In this document: positions 32,441 through 45,730 of the stretch, piece by piece
How the letters are laid out: each line of letters starts with the position of its first letter
Position numbering within the stretch: position 1 is the first letter of the stretch
Assembly (NCBI GenBank): GCA_030490835.1
Contig: CM059977.1
Coordinates: 38,399,676-38,463,675, forward strand
Direction: 5' to 3'
DNA length: 64,000 nt
Source: Annona cherimola
Taxonomy: Eukaryota; Streptophyta; Magnoliopsida; Magnoliales; Annonaceae
The notes under the pieces: generated by a model
What the model saw: the letters and a program-made list of their open reading frames with translations, nothing else
What the model was told of the DNA's origin: nothing
Database searches by the model: none
Position numbers and translations under genes: made by a program

Positions 32441-34672
32441 TAGTTAGCTGAGACCTTGTAATTTGATAGTTGAAGGTAATACTCTAAATAGAGTGGTGCA
32501 TTTGGGAAGAAGAAACGGGTGGAAGTGTGAAAGTGGGAATCCCGTAAATTTAAGGGAGTTACGTCGTATAAGAGAGGTAAAGTTAAAACAAATTAAAAAT
32601 AGATAGTATAGTCATATGAAAATATAAAAATAATAATTAAAACAAGTGAATAATAATTGAAAGAATAAAATAATTAAGTACTTAAAATGTTAAATCACAG
32701 CAAAAGGTGTACAAGAAGAAGTAGATTACCTGAGTCCAAACAGACACATAATAAAGCTAAAAACTGTAACTTTCCATGTACTAAACAATATAATGGAACT
32801 TCTATTAAATATTTTGAATTTGAATTTGAAACGGAACAGTAGGATAGTTATAGTTATAGAGGGCCTTTTACATAAACCAGCATTTTAAAAATTTTCAAAA
32901 ATATAAAAAATTATTTTCCTCTCATTCAATAAATAATTATTTATTTAAAGGTGTGTTTGATATTTTAAAAGCACCTTCTAGCTCCTTTAGGATATCCTAA
33001 CTAATACAGACCTACGGCAAACACTAATCCTTGTTTCTTAAATCCTTTTCCTTAGTCCATAGAGAATGGATGAATGTGCAAAATGGGAACAATTGGCTAA
33101 AGAGTAAAGACTATCACAACTGTTCGTACACCCGCTGTATTGGTACTTACAAATATTATATCAAGATAGGAGACATAAACTCTAGCTGAACTAAATAAAA
33201 ACTCGGTTGTTTAGATCTAAACGACAGATTATTTGTTTTGTTAAGCATCAATGATTAACTGTTTACCCATCTACTAGTTAGATTGTTTAATAAGGATATT
33301 TGAGCCATGGTGAATTCAGAATATTCCAAATAATTTTACCAGATTAATGTCGATTACTTGTGTGATGTCTTGTTTTTTCGATATTAAACAAATATCTGAG
33401 GAGAGGATTAGAACTTCTCTTTCCAATAAAAAATTAAATATTAAATTTAATAACTATAGTATGGAGGATATAAGCTTATCCTTAGTTTTTTAAAATCGAA
33501 GCCATTTATCATTTTCAATGCATCTATTTTACTAAAAAAATTATTGAAAATTAATATCTTCTAAAAAAATAAGCATATTTTTGCTATAAATTATTTTTTA
33601 TTATTTTCACCCAACATTAGACTTTGGCTAATATAATATGAAAGCTTCCTTTCCCAAAACATTTATTAGATGATTCGTAAATATATCTCGATAATTATAA
33701 GTACAAATATATCTTTATAGTTTTAAAGAATAGTAAATTACCCTTTTTCAACTATTTTCGAGCATACTAATGAAATTAAATTCAATGGAGAAACGATCAG
33801 AAATACTTTTAAAATTCTGAAATTGATTCTGTCTTTTTTCTATATAATGCTTGAATTAGATATTTTATGTAAATGATCCAATAGTTTTCTTCATTTAAGT
33901 TAGTTTTTTCTTCTTTTCGAATATCACAAAATTAAATGATTTAAGCAACTCAGATTTGAATTCTCTATCCTTTAAAATTTTGCAATGCATTGATTGTGAA
34001 TAGTGACAATTTTTAAATAGTAGTTTTAGTGAATTTATTTTATTTGTTTTTGTTATTTTAATAAATTTTAAAGATGACGAAAGATATCTAGTTGAAAGAT
34101 TCATGATTGCTTTTTAGAAAAATGGGACATAGTTTTGTGATTTAAAATTTAATATCATACGTATGCTTACAAACAGTTACAAACTATATGATGGTGATTT
34201 ATTATTTTCAAAACTATATGAGTATATATTTGCGAATATGATCAGATACTGTAGGTATATATTTAAAAATAACCCTTATTTATTCAGTCCAGAAATCAAA
34301 ATGATTTTACAGAACAATCAAGTGGATTGCATTAAAAAAAAAAAGATTTCATAATAAATATAAAAGGTTTAACGGCAATGGAAAAAAAAAATCGATTTGG
34401 CCCATGTGAGGCAGGACTCATTCTTTCTCCCCTCTTTTAGCCAATGGCTAATATTATCGAAGTGAACATGCAAGTTTGTATGATCACTCGCAACATTATC
34501 TTAGGATAAAAGAGTAAAGTTTGGAGGCTTTAGGAGTATAATAAATCAACCTTTAAAATGTAATTATTACAATTAAATGAAAGTGGGCTCCACATCAATA
34601 AATCGGAGTAATAAAAAATAAATAATAGGTGATGATTTGATATATATACTTAATGTAAGGATGGAAGCTCTG
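32441..34672. other. Intergenic, AT-rich
   Basis: No gene, RNA gene or clear element recognised. Short frames at 33895-34104 and 34163-34354 lie in AT-rich DNA without motifs. Confidence 0.5.
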
Positions 34673-34680
34673 TGAATGAT

Positions 34681-35043
34681 GGAATCCAATCCTGTGCACA
34701 CTCAGGTGCATTAAACTCATTTTAACCCTTTTTTATTTTTTAAAATTTTTTATACAACTGTTAATCTAAGTATATTTAACATGTGTATCAGTTTTTACCA
34801 TTTTTGGATTATTCTAGATATTTATTTTTAATTTTTGAAAATCAGTGGCATTTTAGGTAATTTAAAATTACTAAAATGTCATTGATTTTCAAAAATAAAA
34901 AATAAATATCTAAAATACTCCAAAATGGTAAAAATTGACACATATGTTAAATACACGTAGATTAACAGTTATATAATTTTTTTAAAAAAAAATAGGTTAA
35001 TGCACCTGGGTGCACTGAAGCGGGTGCACAGGATCGGGATCCA
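34681..35043. mobile_element. Foldback MITE (family F, copy 2)
   Basis: Inverted ends GGAATCCAATCCTGTGCAC and, reversed, GGATCCCGATCCTGTGCAC. The direct repeat TGAATGAT flanks it (34673-34680 and 35044-35051). The two halves are inverted copies around about 34860, with the TTTTACCATTTTTGGA core shared with the copies at 12150 and 51062. Confidence 0.82.
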
Positions 35044-35051
35044 TGAATGAT

Positions 35052-35462
35052 TACCTTGGTTTTCTAATTTTAATTCTAAAAAATCTAAGCCATTTATTTT
35101 ATTTATACATGTGTATTTACTTATGATTCTAAAAATCAAATGTATTGTTAACATAAAAAAAAATCAAATATATTGCAAAATTTTGTTTGTTATATTTATA
35201 CTATACATGTCTTTTTAAAATTTGAATAAGTATACATTCATTCTTAAAAGATAATATATGCTATATGTATACGATAAATTTCTTTTAGACGTGTTAGACA
35301 TGATAAATAGTTTAGCTTTTAAAAATATATTTTTAAAATTAAAAACCAAGAGTATTGAATCATTACGCATAAATAACAATGCGAGCTGATTTCATTTTCA
35401 TGCAAGCTCAAAATACTCTAAAAAAATACCAATATGGAAGAGAACACACTCTGCTATGAAAT
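35052..35462. other. Intergenic, AT-rich
   Basis: No recognisable feature. Confidence 0.5.
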
Positions 35463-35470
35463 ATATTATG

Positions 35471-36194
35471 TAGGGGTGGAAATTGGAGCGGGTCGACCCG
35501 TGACCCAGCTTTGACCCGATCCATTTTTGGCCGAGTAAAACCAATATATTTTTGACCCAGTATAGGGATGGGTCAGAAATTTTGACCCGAATTCAAAAAT
35601 AGAGTCGGGGTGGGTTACCCATATCTCGACCCAAAGAGTCCGACCTGCCCCGCATATATAAATTTATTAAAAATTATAAGCTTATATTTAAATATTTTTA
35701 TTATTTTCTTTCAAAACTCTCACTTTTTTTATAATCAACTCTATCAACAATAGAAGAATTAATTTATTCAAAAAGCAATATAAGAATCAATAAAAAGAAT
35801 TTGTACATATATAATCCTTATATGTAATTATATATTAAACTATTTTAATAAATTTATACTATATTTTCAAATGTTTTGTTTTCTTAATTATGTGTTTCAT
35901 AATAATTAGTGAAATATTTAAACATATAATATTTAAATTTAGTATAGATGTATACTTATGTTTAATTGGTATATAAATTCTGAAAATTATCTTATTTGAC
36001 CCGTATTTTTTACCCAACCCGCTATCCCAAAACCGGTCCGATACCAACCCGAAGTTTGTCTCGAAACCTATTTAAAAAAAGTAAAGGTCAAACTGACCTT
36101 GTCCCGACCCGGTATAAAAAGAGAGTCAAACTCAATTTTTAAAAAGTTGGGCAAACCTTGACCCGGTATGGCCCGCACCTGATTCCCACCCCTA
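35471..36194. mobile_element. Non-autonomous hAT transposon
   Basis: 724 bp with inverted ends TAGGGGTGGAAAT and, reversed, TAGGGGTGGGAAT, the usual plant hAT terminus. It is flanked by an exact 8-bp target duplication ATATTATG (35463-35470 and 36195-36202). Subterminal parts are rich in CGACCCG/GACCCGG words; the middle is AT-rich. No transposase frame. Confidence 0.93.
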
Positions 36195-36202
36195 ATATTA
36201 TG

Positions 36203-37480
36203 TATTATATCTTTCTCAGTTTCCCCGTTCTCTTGAACTATTGACCCTAAGTACCGGAAGTGATTAATTCTTGTTACTACTTGATCTAAAATCTTAATTA
36301 TTTCTTCATCCGGGTTCTCACTATTATTAAAATTGCATTTCATATATTCATTTTTTATGCGATTAATTCTAAAACCATTAGATTCTAAAGCATCTACCCA
36401 CCTATTCAATTTTAAGTTTAGTCCTTCTTTAGTTTCATCTATTAGAACAATGTCATTTGCAAATAACAAAAACCAAGGTACTTCTTGGAAAAGTCTAGTA
36501 ATTTCATCTATTACTAAGGTAAAAAGGTAAGGACTCAAGGCTGAGCCTTGATGTAAACCTATTTTAACTGGGAAGATATTAGTATCTCCACTAATAGTCC
36601 TCACATTCGTAACAGCCCTCTCATACATATCTTTAATAATATCAATCTATCTGTTATTAATTCTTTTCTTTTTCATCACTTGTCATATTAACTTTCTTGG
36701 TACTCGATCATATGTTTTTCCTAAATCAATAAAAATCATGTATAAGTTCTTTTTCTTCTTCCAATACTTTTCAAATAGTTGTTTAAGGGTGTGTTTCGTT
36801 AGAGGTAAAACTTTTGATGAAAAGTTTTGGGAGTAGAAGTTGTCAAATTGATAGAAAATGATGTGATATAATAGGGGTAATGATGAGGAGCAAAAAGAAT
36901 AAAGTTAAAAGAGATAGGTTAGTTGTATGGGTAGTTGTGTAGAAATGATTGAAAAGTAGGGTAGTTTGTATAGAAAAATGTGAAAAAATAATTAAAAATA
37001 GAGTAGTTATGGAGAGTGAAAAGTTTTGGATTGAAAAGTTTTAGTTGACATATTTTGGCCCAAACAAACACACCCTAAGTAAGAAAATAGCTTTAGTGGT
37101 TGATCTTCCTGGCATAAAACCAAATTGATTTTCAGTACATTAGTTTCATGTCTTAGTCTATGTTCAATTACTCTTTTCCATGATTTCATAATATGACTCA
37201 TTAATTTTATTCTACGATAATTTGCACAATTTGGAATATCTCCTTTATTTTTATATATTGAAACTATAATATTTTTCATCCATTCACTTGACATTAACTT
37301 TGTTTTTATAATCTTATTAAAAAATTTGTTAACCATGTTGCACTTACATCTCTCATACACTTCCATGCCTCAATTGGTATATTATCTGAGCCTAAGGTTT
37401 TTCCTATTTTCATTTTCCTTAGAGCTTCTTTTACTTCATATATTCGAATTTTTGAGAAATAACTAATATTCCTATTTTCT
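36203..37480 (-). pseudogene. LINE (non-LTR) reverse transcriptase fragment
   Basis: Minus-strand translation gives the plant LINE RT order: an N-terminal piece near 37470-37370 (RKMKIGKTLGSDNIP-like); then IYKNKGDIPNCANYRRIKLM (37366-37080); then MYERAVTNVRT, GLHQGSALSPYLF and FANDIVL (36628-36203) followed by SNGFRINRIKNEYM and FRYLGSI. The catalytic FADD box reads FAND, and the frame is split by a MITE (36787-37075) and by stops, so it is inactive. It ends abruptly at the hAT element at 36203; the continuation beyond the hAT is not recognisable. Confidence 0.9.
36787..37075. mobile_element. Tourist-like MITE (family T) inserted in the LINE
   Basis: 289 bp, ends GGGTGTGTTTCG and AACAAACACACCC, with a 3-bp duplication TAA on both sides (36784-36786, 37076-37078). 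TAA duplication and these ends fit PIF/Harbinger-type MITEs. The inner part is weakly palindromic (AAAACTTTTGATGAAAAGTT). Confidence 0.9.
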
Positions 37481-37527
37481 TTTCTTCAAAATATCCTTAA
37501 TATAAAATATCTTTAATATAACTTTAC

Positions 37528-38033
37528 TTCAAAATATCCTTAATATAAAATAATAAAAGATGAAATGAAATAGGAATAATTAAACCGGACTCTTCAGATT
37601 TAAAGCTACTGTGCAATTAAGACAATTGTAAGATATGAAATTTAACTCTTTCAATCCAACCTTAGATTTAATGGGAATTTCAATCCGGACATAAGTTACA
37701 TAAATAAAGAGTTAGTATTTAAAATTCAAAAATATTTTAATATACCTACTCTATTTGAATTTAATTCAAAAAAATTTGCGAATCTTTGAAAATCCCAACT
37801 ATACTTAATAATCCTAAAGATGTCCACTCGTTAAAAATAAGTTAACTATGATCCGTCTAAATGCTGGTTATATTTTCATAAATGTTCAAAATACCCTTAA
37901 CATAAAATAATAAAAGATGAAATGAAATAGGAAGAATTAAATTAGGACTTTTCAGATTTAGGGCTATTGTGCAATTAAGACAATTGCGAGATATAAAATT
38001 TAACTCTTTCAATCTAACCTTAGATTAAATGGG
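37528..38033. repeat. Direct repeats of ~148 bp, 357 bp apart
   Basis: Copies 37528-37675 and 37885-38033 share ATAATAAAAGATGAAATGAA, TGTGCAATTAAGACAATTG and TTTAACTCTTTCAATC. The spacing and length resemble a TRIM (miniature LTR element), but no TG/CA ends, primer site or target duplication were seen. Confidence 0.7.
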
Positions 38034-38356
38034 CATATTAGTAATTCCACATATTAGCCAACGACATCAATTTACGTATATAACAAAATGAACATTTTTA
38101 GAATTAGATGCAAACATTATAAATACATTTGAAATTTTAGAAACGTTATGAGTATATTTAGCATTAAAAACTTAAATATATAAGGTAAGACTAAAATTAA
38201 GATAAATACAAGTTTCACCTCTAAATTCTTGGGTTGTAATGTAATTCTTTTATTGTTCCAGTTGAAATCTTATTTACAATATTATATTTTTCATCTCATT
38301 TTATAAATCATGTACATGAAATCTTACAAATCTCCTATAATCAACTTACATATTAA

Positions 38357-38634
38357 GGGTGTCTTTGGCAATAACAAAAACATGTTAAACTAAAACTTTC
38401 CCATCTAAAACTTTTCACTTTCTATGATTATTTTATTTTTTTAATCATTGTTCATATTTTTTTATACAACTACCCTGCTTTTTAATCATCTCTACATAAC
38501 TATCCATACAACCAATCTATCTATTTTAACTTCATTTTCTTTACTCCTATCATATTACATCGTTTTCTTCAAATTAAAAAATTTTTAAACCAAAACTTTT
38601 CATCTAAAAGTTTTATCACTTTCCAAACACACCC
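38357..38634. mobile_element. Tourist-like MITE (family T), opposite orientation
   Basis: GGGTGTCTTTGG start and CCAAACACACCC end. The inner sequence is the reverse complement of the 36787 copy (ATACAACTACCCTGCTTTTT, CTCCTATCATATTACATC). The duplication is imperfect. Confidence 0.82.
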
Positions 38635-38639
38635 TACGG

Positions 38640-38830
38640 ATGAGACAAAGCACCAATCAGAAAAAATGAAGGAGACAAAGCTCCTCAAACAAGATATACA
38701 ACTTTCACTCGGGAGACATTGCTCTCACTAGGTTTCAAACCCAAATCTATCAAAAAAAATTCCACATATCAACCGAGCCAGACTCAGTTGGCAGTCATAA
38801 TGTAGAGTTATGCTTCTATCGCTCACCATT
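38640..38830 (-). mobile_element. tRNA-derived SINE-like element
   Basis: The minus strand shows an A-box-like TGGCTCGGTTGA (about 38778-38789) and about 35 bases later a B-box-like GGTTTGAAACC (about 38733-38743), the arrangement of an internal Pol III promoter. The body then contains GGAGCTTTGTCTCC, which recurs at 63.06 kb. Confidence 0.5.
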
Positions 38831-38985
38831 TCCATATAACTTATCTACTTGATTTTCTCCCTTTAATAATTGATGGAAAACTTACTTCGTTTACTGTATT
38901 TAACATCATTTATATTATAATGAAAACTTTATCATTTATCTAGTATCATATGCATGAAGCTATTAAAATATGAGCTCATCTAAGA

Positions 38986-39195
38986 GTAGGGGTGATAATG
39001 GTCATGATGAACTCATCAACCCACCCATCCAACATATTAATAAATGAATTTGAGTTGAAAATTTTATACAAATAGTTTATAATCAAACTTGTTTAATCAT
39101 TTAATTAAATAAACATATTAAAGTTGAAATTTTACAATCCGTCAACCCATCTAGTAATCTATTAACCCGTTCAACATGTTTAACCCGTTAAAGTC
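38986..39195. repeat. Dispersed AACCCGTTTA-type repeat, copy
   Basis: Begins TAGGGGTGATAATGGTCATG and continues ACTCATCAACCCACCCATCC ... ATTAACCCGTTCAAC. It shares its order with 61.54-61.72 kb. The TAGGGGTG start hints at a hAT origin. Confidence 0.6.
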
Positions 39196-39988
39196 TGAAG
39201 TATATATATCCTTATTTTATTTTTCCACTCTTAAGATTCCACCGTCGCATGCCTTGAATTTCATTTTCTTCGTCCTGCTGTCTGCACTGTTTCTCTTCGA
39301 GAACCAGGTCAATTTCATCCTTGCAAGCGCAGGTTTGCATGACTTACACTCCATATCTGTTGCTTTCGTAAGAAGACGACCAGGATGATCTGCAAATGAT
39401 CCAAGGGCCAAGTCAAGACTCAAGAACAAGAAAATCTGGAGGTCGGTAAAATGTCCCATCAAATTCAGCAATGAGGGGATTATATTTAATTTATTTGCGA
39501 CCTACAAAATTTCTAGAATTGCAACTGACCATATTTTGCTGACCCATGACGACATCATCACAAGAAAATATTGCAAATAAGACAACATGGTAATTTTCTA
39601 ATTCGAAGACTGCGTTACTGGAAATGGGAGGGAGGAGAGAAGAGAACTTAATATAATATTTGAATCCCCGCATACTTCCATGGCCCCCCTTTCGTCGGCC
39701 TGATTATGAAATTGCAGCCGGCCGAGCATTATTGGTTTGATTGCCTGGGTCAACACAGAAAACAGAAAACGGTCGCTCTCATTTCTTTCCTTCCCGGAAC
39801 ATGCTACTTCTTCTTCTGCTGCTGCTAGTGAAAATCTAGCAACTTGAATTGCTTGCCGTTTCTGCAGCAGCAGCAGCAGCTAAGAAGAGTAGCAAAATGG
39901 TTCTTCTCGCCTTGTCTGCTCTCTTTCTTTCCCTCCTCCTTCCCAACCACCCCGTCTCTGCACAACGGCCATCAACCAATGCTTCTGA

Positions 39989-39991
<3 letters not shown>

Positions 39992-40020
<29 letters not shown>
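39992..40020. repeat. (CT)n microsatellite at intron 1 donor
   Basis: CT run directly after the first GT of intron 1 of the receptor gene. Confidence 0.85.
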
Positions 40021-40021
<1 letters not shown>

Positions 40022-41767
40022 GATTTAGCAACAGAGCTTATTCATTACTAAAAGTTACAATTAGCAACCATGCGGGTTTGTTGTTAATTCGTTGCTAAAG
40101 ATCTGTTGCAAAAGAAATTTATCAGCTAAAGATAGCCTTCATTATGGAACAAGAAGTTTTAGTCATGAAAATTTAAGCTTTTAGCAACGATTTTATATTA
40201 TTAGCAACGAAATCGACTTTGTTGCTAAATTTCGCTCCTATGCTCAAAGTTCTTGCGCTGACGGTCTAGAATTTTTTTTATTTATCTAATGTGTGCATGA
40301 ATAGTGGCGGCGGTGAAGGCGTTGGCAGAGTATTGGAAGCTGAGGTGGTGGAATTTCAGCGTGATGGATCCGTGCTCGGAGAATGCTTCCTGGAGCCTTC
40401 CAAATGCTAATCCCCACCTCGCCTGCGCCTGCGATTCCTTCCCAGACAATGCCTGCCACATCACGAACATGTCAGGTTTTTTCCAGCCCTTTTCACTGCT
40501 CCTAGTTCTCGCTGTATGAGATTCTTCTTAATTTGCGAATTTCAGGAAGGTGTATGCGCTGGATGTGTCCGGCGAGCTTCCCAAGGAGCTGTTCGATCTC
40601 ACGGAGCTGGTCGACTTGTGGGTGATCTTTTCAGTTGGCAGTTGCCTCTTCATCATTTGTCGAGGAAAGAGCTCTTTTTTTTTTTTTTTTTTTTTGCCTT
40701 CCTTTTGGCCTTATTGTATTTACTGTTTACCGCAGGAATCTGGCGCAGAATGTGCTTAGCGGACCAGTTCCTCCAGAAATTTCCCGACTATCCAAGATGC
40801 AGTACCTGTAAGTTGTTTCCCTTTCATCATTTGTCTTAATCAACTTGAATGCTCGATGGTAGTAGTTGTTGTTGTTTCTGTTGAGAAGAGAGAGAATTTA
40901 ACCATGAAGAAACAAGGGTTTGAGAATCCATCTACAGAGCTGCAACATGCTTTGCAACTGAATTAATGACCAACCAAAGGGCCAAAACGAATAGCTCAGC
41001 TAAAGGAGGCTTTCTAGTAACTGAAATGTTTGGAAAAACGAAGATAGCAAATCTTTTCATACAAACTTTATTATCACCACTTGTTATGTCCATTTGCAAA
41101 GATGTAAAGTAAAAGCGAGAAAACAAGAATGGAAAATTTTTCCAAAAAGTGAGAAAGTCATGTGATATAACAAGGGTAATGATTAAAGTAAAGGAAATAA
41201 AGTTAAACTAAATAAATAAAGGTAGTTTTATAAAAAGATATATGCTAAGAAGTGGGTCTTTTTTAATTATTTTTACATGTTACTAACCTGCTGCCAATAC
41301 TTCAACCACTGCCAAATGCCAATCATCGAATTACTACTGGTCGTGCTTCTCTGACACTGTTAATTTATAGGACTGTTACTTGCTTCCCTTTGAATATATG
41401 CTTCTTATTATTCGTGCGTCAATTTACTGACTGAAATAGGAGCCTGGGCATCAATAATTTATCGGGAACTGTGCCTCTGGAGCTTGGGAATCTCACTAAG
41501 TTGATCTCCCTGTAAGTATATACTTTTTTCTAAACACGGCCACAGTACAGTCTGGAAAGCTTTGGTTTGACCAACGGTGATGGAATTCATTTCTGTTTTT
41601 CTTCTACAGAAGTTTTAGTTCAAACAATTTCACTGGTGCTCTACCAAAGGAACTTGGGAATTTGGCGTCCCTTGAGCAGCTGTGAGCATCTCAATTCTGT
41701 TTTTGGTTGGTGTTTGGCCTGTTTATATGACTATCTTCCTTTCTGTTCTTTGTTATTGGGATGTGGG

Positions 41768-41800
41768 GCTGTATCTGTATCTGTATGTATGTATGTATGT
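41768..41800. repeat. (TGTATC)n/(TGTA)n microsatellite
   Basis: Short run in the intron after exon 41610-41681 of the receptor gene. Confidence 0.75.
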
Positions 41801-41821
41801 TCCAATCACTTCACTGCTTTA

Positions 41822-42112
41822 GGGTGTGTTTGGTTGGAGGTAAAACTTTTGATGAAAAGTTTTTAGAGTAAAAGTTGTCAAATCAATAGAAAGTAATGTG
41901 ATATAATAGGAGTAATGATGAGTAGTAAAGAAAATAAAGTTAAAATAGATAGGTTAGTTGTATGGGTAGTTGTGTAGAAATGATTGAAAAGTAGGGTAGT
42001 TTGTATAGAAAAATGTGAAAAAATAATTAAAAAATAGAATAATTATGAAGATTGAAAAGTTTTAGATTGAAAAGTTTTAATTGACACTTTTTTACCTTAA
42101 ACAAACGCACCC
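41822..42112. mobile_element. Tourist-like MITE (family T) in receptor intron
   Basis: 291 bp, GGGTGTGTTTGG ... AACAAACGCACCC, with TTA duplication on both sides (41819-41821, 42113-42115). It is in the same orientation as, and very similar to, 36787-37075. Confidence 0.92.
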
Positions 42113-44723
42113 TTAATATGGGGAATCTGCCACCTGCATCCTTAGAGACACTTGTTCTGGAATTTAGCTGAGATGTTCTGGTTCCTAGATGACGGTTCTG
42201 CTTTCTCTATCTTCTCTCTTTTTTCTGTTTCCATGTTTTTTTCTGTAACTGCTTGACTGGTAGAAAAAATTATCATATGCTAACAATTTTTCTTAAGGGT
42301 CAAACAAATCTGCTCTTCTTGTCAGGTACATCGACAGCAGTGGTTTGAGTGGAGAGATTCCACCACAACTGGCAAATTTGAAGTCTCTCAAGACACTGTA
42401 ATGCAATCTATTTCCTTCTATTCGGAAAATTGAAACTAATTCCTTTGATTTGGAGATGTGTATGTACTTTGTTTCTTATGCCCATGAAAGTTGGCCAATG
42501 GAATTTTTTTTCCCCGTAAAAATGGATTTCTGATAAGAGTAACTTATTCTGTCGCAGCTGGGCATCTGATAACCGCTTTACTGGGAAGTTACCAGAATTT
42601 TTTGGCACATTTACAGAGCTCACAGACCTGTATGCATAATGTCATTTTTCTCACAGTAATTTTAAGTGTCATCTCGTCAAGATTTTCTGGGTAGTTTAGC
42701 CATTCATAATTGATGTGCAGACGCCTACAGGGTACATTACTTCAGGGTCCAATTCCGAGCAGTTTTTCTTCTCTAACGAAACTAGATGACTTGTGAGTAT
42801 TTCAACAAATAGAATTTTTTCCTTATCATAAACTGGCATTGATTCTGTTTTACGTATTCTCAGCAAGCAGTCTTAGACTCAGTCCATGCATGTTTCAACT
42901 TTAGTTTGAATCATTATGTTTCACTATATCCTGAATCCATTGATCTCTGTTTTGTTTGTATTGGCCACCACGTTTCTCAGTCTAGGTTGCTTCCATTAAA
43001 TCCAACAGCTTTTTTTTTCTCTCTTTTGAATTATATGTTAAATTGCAAGAATGCAAATCACATGTATATTAGAATCACATTATCTTTTTAAAATTATTTG
43101 TTATATATCCTTTTTGTGAATATGGCATAAAGTTTAAAAGTTTAAGGATTTTCCAGGAGACTAGGAGATCTTACTGCAACAGATTCTTCTCTTTCTTTTC
43201 TGGAGAACTTACCCAATCTTTCCATTCTGTAAGTCTTAAATCCCCCCTGATTTAAAAATAGAATCCCCGAGGTCACTGATTGGCTCTTTTCTCTTGCTAA
43301 CATGTTAAATTCAGGATTGTGAGAAACAGTAGAGTTGCAGGCCAAATTCCAGAAGGACTAGGAAACTTTCCTAAATTAAGATTCTTGTAAGTATTGAGAC
43401 ACATACGTCTTCAATTGAAACAGTGAAACATATGGATATTTTCTTTGATATAAGATCCCATCCATTCATCAAATACATGCCATGCTGATTCAGGACATTA
43501 CTAAGAGGCAAAATTAGTTGGCTGTGGAAAAGAACTTGACAATTGTGAATTGGTTGAATATCTGTTGAAATTAATGAGGGTCGCTCACATCCTTAAAAAT
43601 TTGTCTTTTTGAACATATTAGATTCAGAAGAAGATAGGCGATTGTTCAATTTATATTGCTAATTTATGCAATTTTTTCCTCTTCAAAGTTTATTGCCTGA
43701 TAAACCCTCTGAAATATGTCAATAGAAGAATTTTATGCACGCCCACTTCAGCCATCAGGTTGGCCTCTTGTTTTCTTTGAAAGAGATACTTCTCTAAAGG
43801 GAAGTCTCTTAGTACTTGATTGATCTCTCTCTTTTTACAGAGACTTGAGCTTCAACAAGCTAACAGGTCGGATACCCGGCTCGTTTCAGAACTTCAAGTC
43901 CTTGCAATATTTGTAAGCTGTTCTACATTTATGTCGGTTTGCAGCATTCTAATTACCCGTACTATATTTTCTTTGAATGTATACATGGATGCATGATAGC
44001 TGTAATTATTTGAAAATGCTTTCTGCTTATTCACACAAAATATGACATTGCTTGTATCACTCAGATATCTTGGAAACAATGCACTCTCTGGGGACCTGCC
44101 GTCAAATATTTTATCTCCAAATCTTGTGGCCATGTGAGTACAGGAACTGCTTGTTTGTCTTTAATATGGTCAAATCCATGTCAATTATATTGGAATTTAT
44201 CCCCTCCAAATCCGCAAATCCATAAGCTGTTTTCCAACTAATCAGGGTCAGCTATCTTCTCCAAGTAAGCTTATCATGCATCTTGAATTAACTGGACTGC
44301 TCTTTTTTTAAAAAAAAAAAAAAATTTGATTACCTGATGCAGGGATGTCTCCTTCAATCCAATCACTGGAAATGTTCCAGCAAATTACGCAAAAGAAGGA
44401 TTAGCATTGTAAGTTAATGTTTATTTTCAATCTCCTAATTCATCGTGGCATTTGAGAGCATGAACGGAAAAAAAAAAATGAAAAATTGCCCATAGCTTTC
44501 GATAGAAAGGCAAATGCACCTTCTTGAATGGGCTTTATTTGGTTTTTCTTACTCCATATGCAATAATATTTATGATGCTTCCTATGAGGGTTTATCGTTT
44601 GATCAGCTAACCAAATACAGAATTCTAGCGCAAACTTGGAATGCTCTCGGTTGTGACATATAGAAAGTAATGCTTGTCTCTTTCTTTTAGGAACTTCATC
44701 GGCACATCCATGAATGCAAATAG

Positions 44724-44822
44724 AATATACGACAGGTGAGGCAATTTTCTTTGGAGCATAGCACGTAAATAGCATATATGACAGGTGAATCATTTTTCTT
44801 TGGAGCGTAACACGTAGATAGT
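44724..44822. repeat. ~48-bp tandem duplication covering a splice donor
   Basis: Two copies of ATAYGACAGGTGARNCA ... TTTCTTTGGAGC ... CACGTARATAG. The exon donor GACAG/GTGAG (44735/44736) is repeated as GACAG/GTGAA about 48 bp downstream (44784). Use of the second site would bring an in-frame stop into the exon. Confidence 0.8.
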
Positions 44823-45474
44823 ACTCTACTAGGCTACTGATATACTTTAATACCATATAGAGCTATTAGCTTGCATATGTCAACAAATTCCATTTTCATG
44901 GAATCTTACAAAGAAAAATTGACCACTGTGCTAAGACATACCTGTTGTCATATCCAAATCCATAACAAGGCAAGGAATTTGCCATGTTGTTGTGTTCGAT
45001 TACGTTAGCCTACAGTATGCAACAATGACATGGACTTACAAGGCCTCATTTCTGGAACAAGATGCTATAAGTAGAAGTCCTCTAAGACATTGGGGCTTCA
45101 AGAACTGGGTTCTGGTCAAAAGTATATTAACGTTGGGAGAAATCTCAACAAGAGTCACACAGGAAAAATAATTTGAAGTAGCATTTTTCATCAATAACTA
45201 TGGTTTAAACATTTCATAGTTTACTTCAAGTATTGGTAAAGTGTGGTCCCTTTTCTTCATTGAACACACTGTCCAACATATGATCATCATCACTGCCACC
45301 ACCACATCATTATTGTGAGCTATTTTATAGCTTATTGAGATTTGCTTTCATGAATACCTTCATGCTACTCAAACCAACTTGTAAACTCAATTTTCCATTA
45401 GGATTTAGAAAGCTTTCAATCTTAGTAGACTTCAATTTATCTAGTGGATTGCTAATAAGACGTAGGGTGCATTT

Positions 45475-45730
45475 GGTAGATATGAAAAAATTTATTTTTC
45501 ATCCAAAATTTTTTATCCTTCACAACTATCATATTTTCCAATTTTATTCACATTTTTTTATACAACTACCCTACTTTTCAATTGTTTATTTATAACTTTA
45601 CATATAACTACCTTATCTATTTTGAATTTATTATCTTTACTTTTCATCATTACGCTGTCATATCACATCACATTCTACTTTTTAAAAAACTTTTCATTCA
45701 AAAATTTTATTAAAATACCAAACATATCTG
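45475..45730. mobile_element. Tourist-like MITE (family T), diverged
   Basis: GGGTGCATTTGG start, then ACAACTACCCTACTTTTCAA and ATCACATCACATTCTA; the right end is decayed. It lies in the long gap between the LRR and malectin exons. Confidence 0.75.
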
